Source: Hortaea werneckii
Taxonomy: Eukaryota; Ascomycota; Dothideomycetes; Mycosphaerellales; Teratosphaeriaceae
Length of the DNA stretch: 64,000 nucleotides
Assembly: GCA_037044905.1 (NCBI GenBank)
Contig: JBAOKB010000147.1
Span: forward strand, 620,001-684,000
Reading direction: 5' to 3'
Shown: positions 35,097 to 45,815 of the stretch, one piece after another
Position numbering within the stretch: the stretch's first letter is position 1
Layout: each line of letters opens with the position of its first letter
Program-made: the position numbers and the translations under genes
Notes under the pieces: model-generated
Told to the model about the DNA's origin: nothing
Databases searched by the model: none
The model's input: only the letters and a program-made list of their open reading frames with translations

Positions 35097-38000
35097 ATGA
35101 ACGGCAGCAGCATCCAACATGGAGGTGGAGCGCCTGGACCTCCTCCCACACCCGTGTCGGCCGGAGGCGCGAGCGGAGAGTCCTTCGCACAGCGTCGAAG
35201 AGCTGCTCCAGCGCAACCTCCCTCGATCACAACGAATTTTCTGAGGGCCCAAGGAAGCTCGCCATTATCTCAGACTCCCATATCCGCTGGTAATGCAACT
35301 CCCTTCCCTTATACTCCAGCTACGCCTGTGACATACAACCCGGCCGTCCTCCATCCAGGCTCTGGGTTGGGAATGGAGCCATACAATCCTCGACAATGGA
35401 ATCAAAGCCGGCAAGTCTCTGGCTCACAAATGGTCTACGGGAGAAGCGGAAGCGCGGCGACATCTACCACTGAAGTGACTGGCATGGAGGGTGAGTCACG
35501 TCGTAGGAGTCTATGGCTCTGATTTTTATAAGCTGACCTTACTGCCGCGCAGAGGCAATGCCTTCTCCGCCACCTCCGTACAGCCCGGAAACGCTGGGTC
35601 CAACCACGCGTGTAGCCATGACATCTCCGATGCTCGAAGACTCCAGATTCAGTGCGTCACCTCACCCACGAGATGGTTCAGCCCGTCATTCCCCTGCGGT
35701 CCCAATGTCTCCGGCTTTTCCTCCTCCCCCAGGGCCTTCCTCCAGGCATCGGGAGCGCTCTGCGTCCGGTTTGGCCGGCACCAGAGCATTCTTCTCAGGG
35801 CTGCGGGGAAAGCAGCCTGCGAACACGGAGTCGCAAGCACATCAGAGCAGTGGCGCGCATGTGTCACAGTTTGGGGAAGCTAGGCCGCCCGCAGCACGAA
35901 GAGCAGCGTCAACAGGCCATATGCAATTATCTGGCCATGGCCATGCTGTCCCCGCCACAATCCAGCCTTCGTCTTCAGAACGATCAACACCAGACAATAG
36001 CTGGCAGCCGGGCATGCCTCTGCCGCCACCTCCGCCTGGGCCACCGCCGCCAGGTGTAAGATCCCAGAGCTTGAATCGATTTGCCCCTGCATCTTCAAGG
36101 ACAGGCGGGAATCTCGCGTTGGAGCAAAGCTTCGAGGGGCAGCACCAGAGGAGAGCAGCTGCAAGCTCGACTCTTGGCCCTGTACCTCCAACGCCAGCCG
36201 GATGGACAGAAGAGCACGACTCAGATCCTTCGCAATCAGTCCAGTACCCTGCAAATGAGACAGGAGAAGAGCTAGCGTGCCAACCTCTCCGTATAGATAC
36301 CGGAGCCGGCCGTGAAATTCCCGCACCTCGAAGGCCAGCAAGGCGGGAGCCCAGCGCTCAGGGCATTCGCGAACGTCGCTCGCTAAGTAGACGAGCAAAA
36401 GAACAAGGCGGCACCGAGACCTTGTCTCCTGTAGCCAGCGATGACTCCAGACCAAATGATCTTGTTCTTGCGCCAGTGGACGGGTCAATTCGTCAGAGGC
36501 GAGAACAGACACGGGCTACATCTGGCGATCCTCAGCCTGCTTCAAAAATGTCAAAGACAAGGGAGGTGTCGAATGGGAATTCGTCCACCAAGATGTCAGA
36601 AGCCATCCTGACTCCTCCATATACGCCAGCTGTTGGAAGGGAGGACAGCGATCCTAGGAAAAAGGCAGCTCTGCGTATGCCGAGTAGTGCAGCAAGCGAT
36701 CGCCCAATTTCACATCTGCTGCATACGCCAAATGAAGATACTTCCATCCCGGCTCCCCTGAGTCCATCTAGGCCTGCGTCGGCGGGAGTGGTTGCCGGAT
36801 CCTCAAAGCTCGACGGCTTTGCATTACAGGCTCTCGAGCGACATCGGTCCTTCGTCGAAAAGGAAGCAATGGCCAATTCAGATGAGGAACGCCTGGAGCT
36901 GTTCGCAAGTTACATTGTACATGAGTCTCGTCTGAGACGGGACCGTTATGCAATGGCGTACAATGCTATGGCTGGCGAAGTCGTAGATCTGACTAGAGAC
37001 ATGTGGCGGCCTTACACAAGAGCAAGCAAACGAGCCATCACACCAAGCACCTCAATGTCGTCTTTCGACCCCACCGTTCCATCTTGGGCTTCTGATGGAC
37101 AGCGATCTGCGAATCCATTCGTACCGAGCTCGGCGTCTTCGTTTGGTGACTTCACGCCTGCCACTGATGTTGCTTCCATTGGCGACGACTCTGACTTCGA
37201 GCACAGAGATGCCAAGCCATGGGCGGATACTTTCAAGCCGTCCCTGTCGCCAATTCAGAGCGTGGCACAAAGCAACAGTCAGGACGAAGATGGCTCACGC
37301 GGCAGGGCGCCGAGTCGTTGGTGGGAACAGAGCTCAGGTTCTGGTTCTATTGGTAGACCTGAAAGGCTGGAAAAAAGTCACCGAGAGACTAAATACATGG
37401 GCATCCGGGCGTCCGAGTTGCAAGAGTCAGCCGAACCGTCTCCTGCCCATACTCTGCGCACTGCCACGCCTTCAGCCGTAACGCAGAGCTTCAGCCAGAG
37501 TTCAGATGGCTATCCACCAGAGAAGGCTGGATGGGCCGACAACGTCGACTTCGACACGCCCATGGCCACTCCGGCCCACGCCCTGGAGCGTAAAGCTTCG
37601 ACGCCCGTAGCCGATCAGCTTGACGTATCGAGACTAGTCACCCTTCCACCACCCTACCCTCGTCATCATCCGGCCGTCAACAATAGTCATCCGCTCTTGG
37701 CTGCCCTGCGCAATGATCACAGGAAATTAGCGGATCACAGTGACATTCAGAAGATCAAAGACGGCTTCCTCGACCAGGAGTTCGCAGCGCGACAGGAACA
37801 ACAGCGTGCCTGTAAGGAACGCCGCAACAGATTGCGATCCAGCGTTCAAGCCAAGATCAGCAACGGCATCATATCCTTCGCAGAGGCCGCTCAGGTAGAA
37901 CTGGATTTTGACAAAGAGGAAGCCGAACGTGGCAAAGAAGCCGCAAGAGCGCTGTTCGACATGTTCGAGACAAGCGTGGCACAACCCCTGAACCACTTGC

Positions 38001-38902
38001 TCACAAACCGGATCAAAGAGGCAGACGTTGCAGTTGGCCAGCTTCGCACCGAGCTCTCATTTGGTGTGCGCACTTCAGATCCTAATCAAGCACAGGAGGA
38101 AGGCGACGAGCAGCCCGAACGCTTAGAGAAATTGACGCTTCTCAAATGGCTGTTTGAGTCACGCGAGCAGCTACACAAGGAGATGTTTGGTCTCCATGCT
38201 GCACGGAGCGAGAAATACTCCGAAGTCATCCTCACGCCCTACCGAATCCAGCGTCTCCAGCATAGGATCGACGAGGCTACCGGATTCTTCGCGAAGGACA
38301 GCATCGATCGTCAGCGCGCATATGCCAAAGAAGCTCTCACCCGTTTCCAAGACCTTCAGCAGGTGATGGAGAAGAACGTCAGTCGCGGTGTGGAGGACCA
38401 GCTCTCCGCGTTCTGGGACATTGCGCCGGGCCTCCTGGAAATCATCTCGCGGGTCCCGAGCGACGAGACGGTCTCGCGTCTCGGGATCCGGATCCCGGCC
38501 AAGGAGTACGAGGAGAACCCGATCTATCATGACTACCCGCTGCAGTATCTGTACAGTCTGCTCAGCCATGCGGGCAAGAGCGCGTATCAGTTCATCGAGA
38601 GCCAGACGAACCTGCTGTGCTTGCTGCATGAGGTTCGGACGGCTACGAGTAAGTGCGCGCTGCGGCTGGCGGAGATCGAGCGATCTTCTGCGCGGCCAGG
38701 CAGTGAGGCTTTGGCTGCTGCAGAGACGATGGAGGCGAGGAGGGAGACGGAGAAGAATTTGGATCAGGACTTGAAGGAGAAGGTGGGCCAGGTGGAAGTG
38801 CAGTGGAAGGAGGCGCTGGGTGATGCGTTGCAGGCGTGTAAGGAGCGAGTGAGGGAGTCTCTTGAGATGAGTGGTGGGTGGGACGACGGTCTCGATGAAT
38901 GA
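35097..38902 (+). CDS. Large conserved-looking protein of unknown function with helical C-terminal half
   Basis: Two exons joined by an intron at 35491-35552 (62 nt, branch GCTGAC). About 1247 residues. The first half is disordered and Pro/Ser/Arg-rich (FLRAQGSSPLSQTPISAGN, PLPPPPPGPPPPG). A short helical block follows: LQALERHRSFVEKEAMANSD, ERLELFASYIVHESRLRRDR, DLTRDMWRPYT. The C-terminal 450 residues look folded and helical, with SHPLLAALRNDHRKLADHSD, ALFDMFETSVAQPLNHLL, LTLLKWLFESREQLHKEMF, ENPIYHDYPLQYLYSLLSH and QTNLLCLLHEVRT, and end in a coiled coil (LDQDLKEKVGQVEVQWKEAL). I do not recognise the family. Disordered front plus long coiled tail suggests a structural or trafficking scaffold, without proof. 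No frame break found. Confidence 0.82.
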
Positions 38903-39086
38903 GGGTGATACTCTTTCTCTTGGTGTTGCGTTAGAGCGTCGTTTCATTTTAGCGGATATCCCTTCTTGGAATGTGCACTACTACTAGAAAGGCTATGTGG
39001 GTCAAGATATTTTGATGGGCGTGAATGATTCGTCCCAGTCAGTACGTTCTCGTCATTCATCTCGCTGTACTTGTGGCTTCGCGACT

Positions 39087-39603
39087 TCACCAGGCCTTCT
39101 TGCCCTGGCTGCCGTTCTCGATTCCCTTGGCAACGCTATTCGTAGCGCCTTCCACACCGTCCGTCAAGGCCTGCAAGCCATCGCCAGCTGCTTTGGTGCC
39201 GGTGGTATTGTTGATAGTGCCCCCGACGCCACGGCCAGCTGCTCCAACCACGCCTCCTACGGTGCGGGATACACCACCGACTGCGGCGCCGAGCTGTGGG
39301 TGCTGTCAGTATTGTATCCCGGAGTCTGTATTGCGCCGTCGTATACTACGCACCGTGCCAGTCACGGTAGTGACGGCACCTGTCACTCCTTTCTCAGGCA
39401 TGCTGCCGGAATTGGAATCCGGTTTGTCCAGCTGGCGATTGATGTTCCTTCGGATCTCTTCGGCGCCTTCCTTGATATCTGCATGTGGATAGGTGGATGT
39501 GAGATGAGGGAAGGTACGATTGAATGGCCTACCTACCTTGTCTCTGAAGTACTACTATGTACCTACCTAGGTACCTCTGGGTGCGCCTGCAGATCAGCGT
39601 CAT
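39087..39603 (-). CDS. Small Gly-rich hydrophilic protein with three exons, unknown function
   Basis: Missed by simple ORF scanning because it is split. Exons 39537-39603, 39354-39478 and 39087-39293, introns 39479-39536 (58 nt) and 39294-39353 (60 nt, branch TACTGAC), giving about 132 residues. Exon 2 reads IKEGAEEIRRNINRQLDKP and EKGVTGAVTTVTGT; exon 3 continues LGAAVGGVSRTVGGVVGAAG, RGVGGTINNTTGTKAAGDG and ends SVAKGIENGSQGKKAW. The repeated VGG/TVGG/GVGG pattern with Thr/Asn and charged residues resembles fungal stress-related hydrophilic proteins with amphipathic repeats, which is family-level inference only. The start exon (MTLICRRTQ) is doubtful because it overlaps a CCTAGGTA-type intergenic motif; exons 2 and 3 are firm. 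It ends 184 bp from the convergent unknown gene. Confidence 0.7.
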
Positions 39604-40451
39604 GTGTTCACGTGGACGCGGATACTGTTAGGCATGTACTATGTAGCCCCAAATTATCAACCGTGGGGGATCACAGCGTCTCATAAGAGAGGAGTGAGTA
39701 GTTGAGACAGCCTCAAAACAATAAACCAGACCTCGAGATTAGACCGATGGAGGCAATATATGTACATAGGTATGTATTGAAGCCGCGGAAGAAGGTTTCG
39801 CTTAAAGACGACGCTTACCCCAAAACAGCCAAGGTGGGCCCGTGCGGGATCAATTCTCATCGCAGGAGATTTTTTGGCAGGCACACCGGATGGGCTCGCT
39901 TTCTGACGCTGCCCTTGTTTCTCTTCCTCTTTCTTCTTCCCCCATCCGCCTGCCCCTTCACCTTCTGCTTGCAACCAGGTCTTCCACTTTTTGCACAGAA
40001 CATCTTCTCGGAATCAAGGTCCAAAAAAAGTTGAAAATCCCCCCAAAAAACCCGTCCCTTCACCTCTGAAGGCTCAACTGTAAGTCCGCTCCTTTCATTC
40101 CGCCGCCGTCGCGACCTGCGAGCAGTGAGCCGCACCAGCGATCACTGTTCACGCACACATGCGCTGTAGGCGCAGACGCATAGGCAACAACACCAGGTGC
40201 TGATATCGGTCGCCGCTCGCAGCAACGACTCACCGGCCGATCGCTTGGAGACGCGCGCAGTCCAAATACCCAGTCGCCCAAGCAATTTTCCACCCAGAAT
40301 CGTACGCTCCCCCCCATCTTCTTCTTTCTTTGTCCTCTCCGTCCCTGCCAACAACGGTGAACAATACGCGCAAAAGCCCTGGCGCCCTTGCCTCGCACGA
40401 GCCCGCAACGCAAGCGATTTCTGACACCTTCGCAGCTCACAGTCAGCAACC
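39604..40451. promoter_or_regulatory. Promoter and spliced 5' leader of PAB1
   Basis: A 355-nt leader intron is likely from GTAAGTCC at 40081 to the AG at 40434-40435, with the branch TTCTGACAC just before it. The leader upstream of that intron carries A tracts of 7 (40023-40029), 4 (40034-40037) and 6 (40045-40050). A-rich leaders in PABP mRNAs are known to bind PABP and repress its own translation, so autoregulation is plausible here. Confidence 0.55.
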
Positions 40452-42805
40452 ATGTCTGACATCCAGAACTCCACCTCCCCGGCCACCGGCCAGGCCGCTT
40501 CTCCTCCAGCCGAGGGCGTCAACGGCACCTCGCAGCTGAACACCAACGTTCAGGCCGACGACATGGCCACCCCGTCTTCCGCCGCCCCTTCCTCCCACCC
40601 GCACTCAGCCTCTCTCTACGTCGGCGAGCTGGACCCGTCCGTCACTGAGGCCATGCTCTTCGAGCTGTTCTCCTCCATCGGCCAGGTCGCTTCCATCCGT
40701 GTCTGCCGTGACGCCGTCACCCGCCGTTCGCTCGGCTACGCCTACGTCAACTACAACAGCGCCACCGACGGTGAGCGCGCTCTCGAGGAGCTGAACTACA
40801 CCCTGATCAAGGGCAAGCCGTGCCGTATCATGTGGTCCCAGCGCGACCCGGCTCTGCGCAAGACTGGTCAGGGTAACGTCTTTATCAAGAACTTGGACTC
40901 GGCCATTGACAACAAGGCCCTTCACGACACCTTCGCCGCATTCGGCAACATCCTGAGCTGCAAGGTCGCGCAGGACGAAATGGGCAACAGCAAGGGCTAC
41001 GGTTTCGTGCACTACGAGACCGCCGAGGCGGCCAACAGCGCCATCAAGAGTGTCAACGGCATGCTTTTGAACGAGAAGAAGGTCTTCGTTGGCCACCACA
41101 TCCCGAAGAAGGACCGCATGAGCAAGTTCGAGGAGATGAAGGCCAACTTCACGAATGTCTACGTCAAGAACATCCAGGAGGATGCCACCGACGACGAGTT
41201 CCGTAGCCTGTTTGAGAAGTACGGCGAGATAACATCCGCTTCGCTTGCTCACGACAACGAGGGCAAGAGCCGCGGCTTCGGCTTTGTCAACTTCGCCAAG
41301 CATGAGGATGCTGCCAAGGCCGTCGATGAGCTGAACGACAACGACTTCCACGGACAGAAGCTTTACGTTGGCCGCGCGCAGAAGAAGCATGAGCGCGAGG
41401 AGGAGCTGCGCAAGCAGTACGAGGCCGCTCGCCAGGAGAAGAGCGCCAAGTACCAGGGCGTGAACCTCTACGTCAAGAACTTGGCCGACGAGATCGACGA
41501 CGAGGAGCTCCGCAAGATCTTCGAGCCGTACGGTGGTATTACCTCCGCCAAGGTTATGCGCGACACCAGCCCGCTTGGTGCTGAGGCCAGCAAGAAGAAG
41601 GAAGAGAACGACGAGAACAAGGAGGAGGGTGAGAAGAAGGAGGAAGAGAAGCCGAAGGAAGAGGAGAAGAAGGACGACATGGAGGACCTTGAGAAGAAGA
41701 TGGACACGGTTATAATCGGCGGCGAGAAGAAGGTTTTGGGTAAGAGCAAGGGATTCGGTTTCGTCTGCTTCTCCAACCCGGATGAGGCGACCAAGGCCGT
41801 CACCGAGCTCAACCAGAAGATGGTGCACGGTAAGCCGTTGTACGTTGCGCTCGCCCAGCGCAAGGAGGTCCGTCGCAGCCAGCTCGAGGCTAGTATCCAG
41901 GCCCGTAACCAAGTGCGCATGCAGCAGCAGGCTACCGCTGCCGGTGGTATGCCGCCTCAGTTCATGCAGCCGCAGATGTTCATGGGTCCGAACGGGCAGC
42001 CGATGATGGTGCCAGGTGGTGGCCGCGGCCAAGTCCCATTTGGCGTGCCTAGCGGCGGCCAGCGTGGTGGCTTCCCGGGTATGCCGCAGTCTGGTCGTGG
42101 TGGACCTCAGGGCATGCCGCCGATGCCACAGATGCCTTACGGCATGCCCCCGCAGATGGGCGGTTTCAACCCAGCTTACGGCAACCCAGCTGCTTACGCT
42201 CAGCTGATGCAGGCCGCGCAGGCTCAGGCTGCGGCTATGGGTGGCCGTGGTGCCGGTAGGGGTGGCCCTTCGCCCGGCATGCCGATGATGCCCGGCATGC
42301 CCCCGCAGATGATGGGAGGTCCTGGCCGCGGTGGCTTTGGTGGCCAGGGCGGTCGTGGTGGTGGAATGATGGGTCGTGGTGCCGAGGAGCAGCGCGGCCG
42401 TGCTCCCAACCGTGGCGCGCAGGCTGGCGGTGTCGATCTGCAGCAGCTGAACAGCGCTCCTCCGGCTCAGCAGAAGCAGATGCTTGGTGAGGCACTGTAC
42501 CCCAAGATCCACACCCAGCAGCCGGAGCTCGCTGGCAAGATCACCGGTATGCTGCTCGAGATGGACAACAACGAGCTGATTGGCCTGTAAGTTTCAACGC
42601 CGAGAAAGGTTTCTATGGATTTAGCTAATCATATGTTAGGACTTCTGATGACGAGGCCCTCCGTTTGAAGGTTGAGGAGGCCATGACCGTCTACGACGAG
42701 TACGTCAAGAACAACCAGGGCCCAGGCCAGGAGGGCGGCCAGCAGCCGAACGGCGGCGAGAACAAGAACCCTTCCGCTGAGGAGACCAAGGACGCAGAGG
42801 CCTAG
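40452..42805 (+). CDS. PAB1: Polyadenylate-binding protein PAB1
   Basis: Two exons, intron 42587-42639 (53 nt, branch GCTAAT) close to the 3' end, 766 residues. Four RRMs are visible with their RNP2 motifs: SLYVGELD (about 56), NVFIKNLD (about 145), NVYVKNIQ (about 238) and NLYVKNLA (about 340), each with an RNP1 such as RSLGYAYVNY and KSRGFGFVNF. RRM4 is interrupted between RNP2 and RNP1 by about 70 residues of Lys/Glu repeats, a feature I associate with filamentous-fungal Pab1. Then comes a Met/Gly/Pro/Gln-rich linker with RGG-like motifs and a C-terminal MLLE domain (LGEALYPKI, GKITGMLLEMDNNELI). It binds poly(A) tails in cytoplasm and nucleus, promoting translation and mRNA stability. Very strong C-ending codon bias marks high expression and explains long antisense ORFs. 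Confidence 0.97.
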
Positions 42806-43471
42806 ATTCTTTGCCCTAGCATCGCGACCGTGATGACATGAGCAGATCCCCAGCAGCATCTGTACTAGCATTCGACACCTTGACTGGTTGTTGGAGGTTG
42901 GTGACAGTGAATGCGCTGGCCTGCTCAGATGGCCGTGGCTTACATGACCATGGCTTCAAGCCTTTTCCATACCCTTTTGCTCGCTTTTTCATACCGAGCA
43001 GTGCTTTACACATGATACGATACCCCCAAAATGGAGTTTTCCAGCAGAGCAGACCCGACGAACGAAATGGCATGTATAACTATTGACGAGCACATCTATC
43101 GGAGAGCTTGCGTGGGGAGGAATAGGTGCAGAACAGAGAGCTTTAGCTATGCGGTTAGGGTCTGTATGAGTAGTTCATGGGTAGTTTAGGTGGGCATGCA
43201 CAGATAGTCGAGATTATGAAGAGTAAAGTGCAATTTCACACCAGCTCCACTGTATTACATCACATGACACCGTTGAAAATGTGCGTCCGACTGCGTTTTA
43301 AGAAGTCGACCTTGTCGAAGTCGAAGTCCGTGTGATGGCGATGATTGGGCTTTGAATTACGGACACTAGCGGATGTCACAGTCAAGCATATATCAAGCAT
43401 GTTTTATGCTTATTGTCCAGCACGTGATCAAATCACTAACTTCATACCTTATTTCATAACCTTCTTCTGCC
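42806..43471. other. Gene-free stretch between convergent PAB1 and cyclodeaminase-like genes
   Basis: 666 bp of presumed 3' UTRs. Contains a short GTCGAAGTCGAAGTC direct repeat near 43316. Nothing else seen. Confidence 0.4.
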
Positions 43472-44878
43472 CTAAAAATCATTAATCGTTATCCCGATCC
43501 CTCGTTGTCTCGCTTTCGTAATCAGCTCGTTGCCAACCGTGATATCCATCAACCCAATCCCGACACTCTTATAAATCACATTCCCTCGCGTCAACCATTC
43601 GTGCAAGCCGCTGTCCTCCTGGAAATTACACCCTTTCTCCGTCCTCTCGCCTTTCTCCGCCTGCTTCCTCTCCGCCTCGCGCTTCAGCATGAAGAGTTCG
43701 CCGAGCTCGACGACCTGGTCCGGCGTGAGTTTCGCCTGGATGATTTCGCCTGCTTCCTTCAGGCATCCGGACACCGTGTCGACGATCACCGCCCCGCCTT
43801 CCTTCTGTCGTTTGTGCAGGTGTCGATGCTCGTGGTGAGGGGCGACGGCGTAGCGGAGCACGTCCGGGTGCAGCTCCACCATGTGCGGCTTGTAGCTGCC
43901 GATGCAGGCGATGTAGCGGCCTTTCTTCCGGCCTTCCGGGTTGGTCAGGTAGGTGGCGGGGAAGAGGGGAACGCTGGAAGGCACGGTGCAGAAGATGACG
44001 TTGGAGGCGCGCACGAAGTCTTTCAGTAGGCGCTGGTATTCTGTATGGCCTGGCGTGAGGATGTTCTTTTTCGTCTTGCTGTTGTATTTCTCCCCGATGT
44101 GGTTGACGAAGTTGGGGTCGTCGGGCTGTGGGTCGTAGAGTCGCATGATGCATTTCCTTGCGCTCTCGAAGTTGCGCGTGATGATGTTCAGGTGGTGGAT
44201 CTCGTCCGGTCGGAGGAGCATGGCAAGTCGGATGTGCCAGTAGGCTTGCTTGCCTGCGCCGAAGACGGTGAGGTCGTGCACCGATTGGCGCTTCTTGAGA
44301 AGCATCGTGGAAGCTAAGGCTGTACGGAAGGCAGTCACTTCTTCGGCATTGATCAGCCCGGTGGTGTTTCCCAAATTGTCCATGATGGTGAGAGATCCTT
44401 TGATGCTAGAAGTGTTGGAGCTCTCATTCGACGAGATGGAGGTTTGGCCCGTACCTATGCTGTCGGCTGAAACGCTGGCGGGAACGGAAGACGAGCCTGT
44501 CCGGGATGTCTCTGTGCTGCTTCTGCTGATAGTTGACATTGACTCTCTTTGGCTAGAAACAGAGCTATCGTTTGATTTGAGAGACAGATTGTCCACAGCC
44601 GCTGGAAGTCCTGTTGAATCCGGAGGTAGAATGTTGACTACTTTGACACCTTGGCCGGTCATTCCACTCGCAGGCATAAAGAGTGTTGTACTCCCATCCT
44701 TGCGCTTCAAGTGAGTGCGCTCCGGTTGGAAGTCTGAGCAACAATCGTTCGCATCGTTTGACGTTGAATACCAATGCAATGCGTCGGCAAGTGATTGCTG
44801 AAGCTCCAAGATATCTTCGCGGTTGAAAGAGTGCAGAATGCGACTGACATCGCTGTCGCCGAGGACTGTGAGAGGCAT
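43472..44878 (-). CDS. Ornithine cyclodeaminase / mu-crystallin family protein
   Basis: Intronless, 468 residues, longer than the usual 320-350 because of a Ser/Thr-rich insertion at about residues 100-155. The N-terminus MPLTVLGDSDVSRIL and the substrate-side motif TTLFMPASG fit the family, as do VKVVNI, GLINAEEVTAFRTALAS, the NAD-binding FGAGKQAYWHIRLAML and the late GSYKPHMVELHPDV and YKSVGIGLMDITVG. Members convert ornithine to proline, reduce ketimines or bind thyroid hormone; in fungi many are of unknown role, some in secondary metabolism. The second half of the canonical catalytic Lys/Asp pair cannot be assigned safely here. No frame break seen. Function beyond family is open. Confidence 0.87.
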   Translation of the reverse strand: MPLTVLGDSDVSRILHSFNREDILELQQSLADALHWYSTSNDANDCCSDFQPERTHLKRKDGSTTLFMPASGMTGQGVKVVNILPPDSTGLPAAVDNLSLKSNDSSVSSQRESMSTISRSSTETSRTGSSSVPASVSADSIGTGQTSISSNESSNTSSIKGSLTIMDNLGNTTGLINAEEVTAFRTALASTMLLKKRQSVHDLTVFGAGKQAYWHIRLAMLLRPDEIHHLNIITRNFESARKCIMRLYDPQPDDPNFVNHIGEKYNSKTKKNILTPGHTEYQRLLKDFVRASNVIFCTVPSSVPLFPATYLTNPEGRKKGRYIACIGSYKPHMVELHPDVLRYAVAPHHEHRHLHKRQKEGGAVIVDTVSGCLKEAGEIIQAKLTPDQVVELGELFMLKREAERKQAEKGERTEKGCNFQEDSGLHEWLTRGNVIYKSVGIGLMDITVGNELITKARQRGIGITINDF

Positions 44879-45815
44879 CTTGTTGGGGCTTGCCGTGGCT
44901 CTTATCTATCTTCAGCAGTATTGAAAATGGACCAGGAGCTGAGCTACGATAAGTAACAGGCGTTGCTTCCGATATCGGGGCTGGTGCTGTTGGAGAATGT
45001 GTGCAGGTCAACTCGGACTCTCAAGGATTGTGACGCTTGATCGGGCCACCGTAAAGTTGGTTGACCCTTTTCTCCAAGATGCAGAATAGATGAACGGATG
45101 TAATCAGTCTTGCAGGTAACTTTGGCAGGATCACCGGTCTCCACATCCGTTAGTCAGCACAGCTTTGCTTACTTCCATGTGTACGAACCCGGAGCTACTG
45201 TATATTTGAGTTCAATAACCCTACATGCCGTATCATCAGAGCAGATCCTAATAATCTATCGATCACATCTTCATCCATCCGATTGCTGAACCTAATATCT
45301 GCTCAATCCAGCCCAACCCAAAGGTCGTAGGCTCTTGAAAGAGCGGATACAATGACGGACTCGTCTACTTTATTGTTTTGCAGCACTTTTATAGCCATGA
45401 GTCATGTGAGGGAGAAGAAGACTACTTTGCCGTGATCAAAAGCTGCTCATAGGCAAGTCAATGTTATCCTCCATCAAAAGCATTCCTGGTTCTTTCAGTA
45501 GGTCAGGCAATACCTAGCAGACACCGTAAATGGCTAGCTTTCTCGATCGATCGGTATTGATGAAGATAGCAAGTACTGGGATTCTGATTTACTTGATGAG
45601 CGTCAGGCTTGAGAAAGGTTACACGATGTAGTATATTCTGCGAGTTCACTGAGGGTGAGTTCACCGGGTGCCGGGTGAAGTGGAGATGTGCGCTTGAGTC
45701 ACGGTAAAGTGCATCTCCACGCTCATGACTCGCGCCCAGATCTGACCTAAACTTTGTCGCATGCAACCCTTGTAATCCTTCTCCGCAACCAACAGGTCGG
45801 GAACCTACTCTTACC
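44879..45815. promoter_or_regulatory. Divergent promoter region, cyclodeaminase-like / NTR1
   Basis: 937 bp between two oppositely oriented starts. Short ORFs only. No element recognised. Confidence 0.4.

Noticed and set aside
34907..35230. 107-codon minus ORF near the large unknown gene
   Set aside because: Antisense to the first exon of that gene and Pro-rich only because the sense strand is Gly-rich.
40605..42512. 635-codon antisense ORF opposite PAB1
   Set aside because: It is exactly antisense to strongly codon-biased PAB1, has Leu/His/Arg-rich non-protein composition and no motifs; a shadow of C-ending codons.
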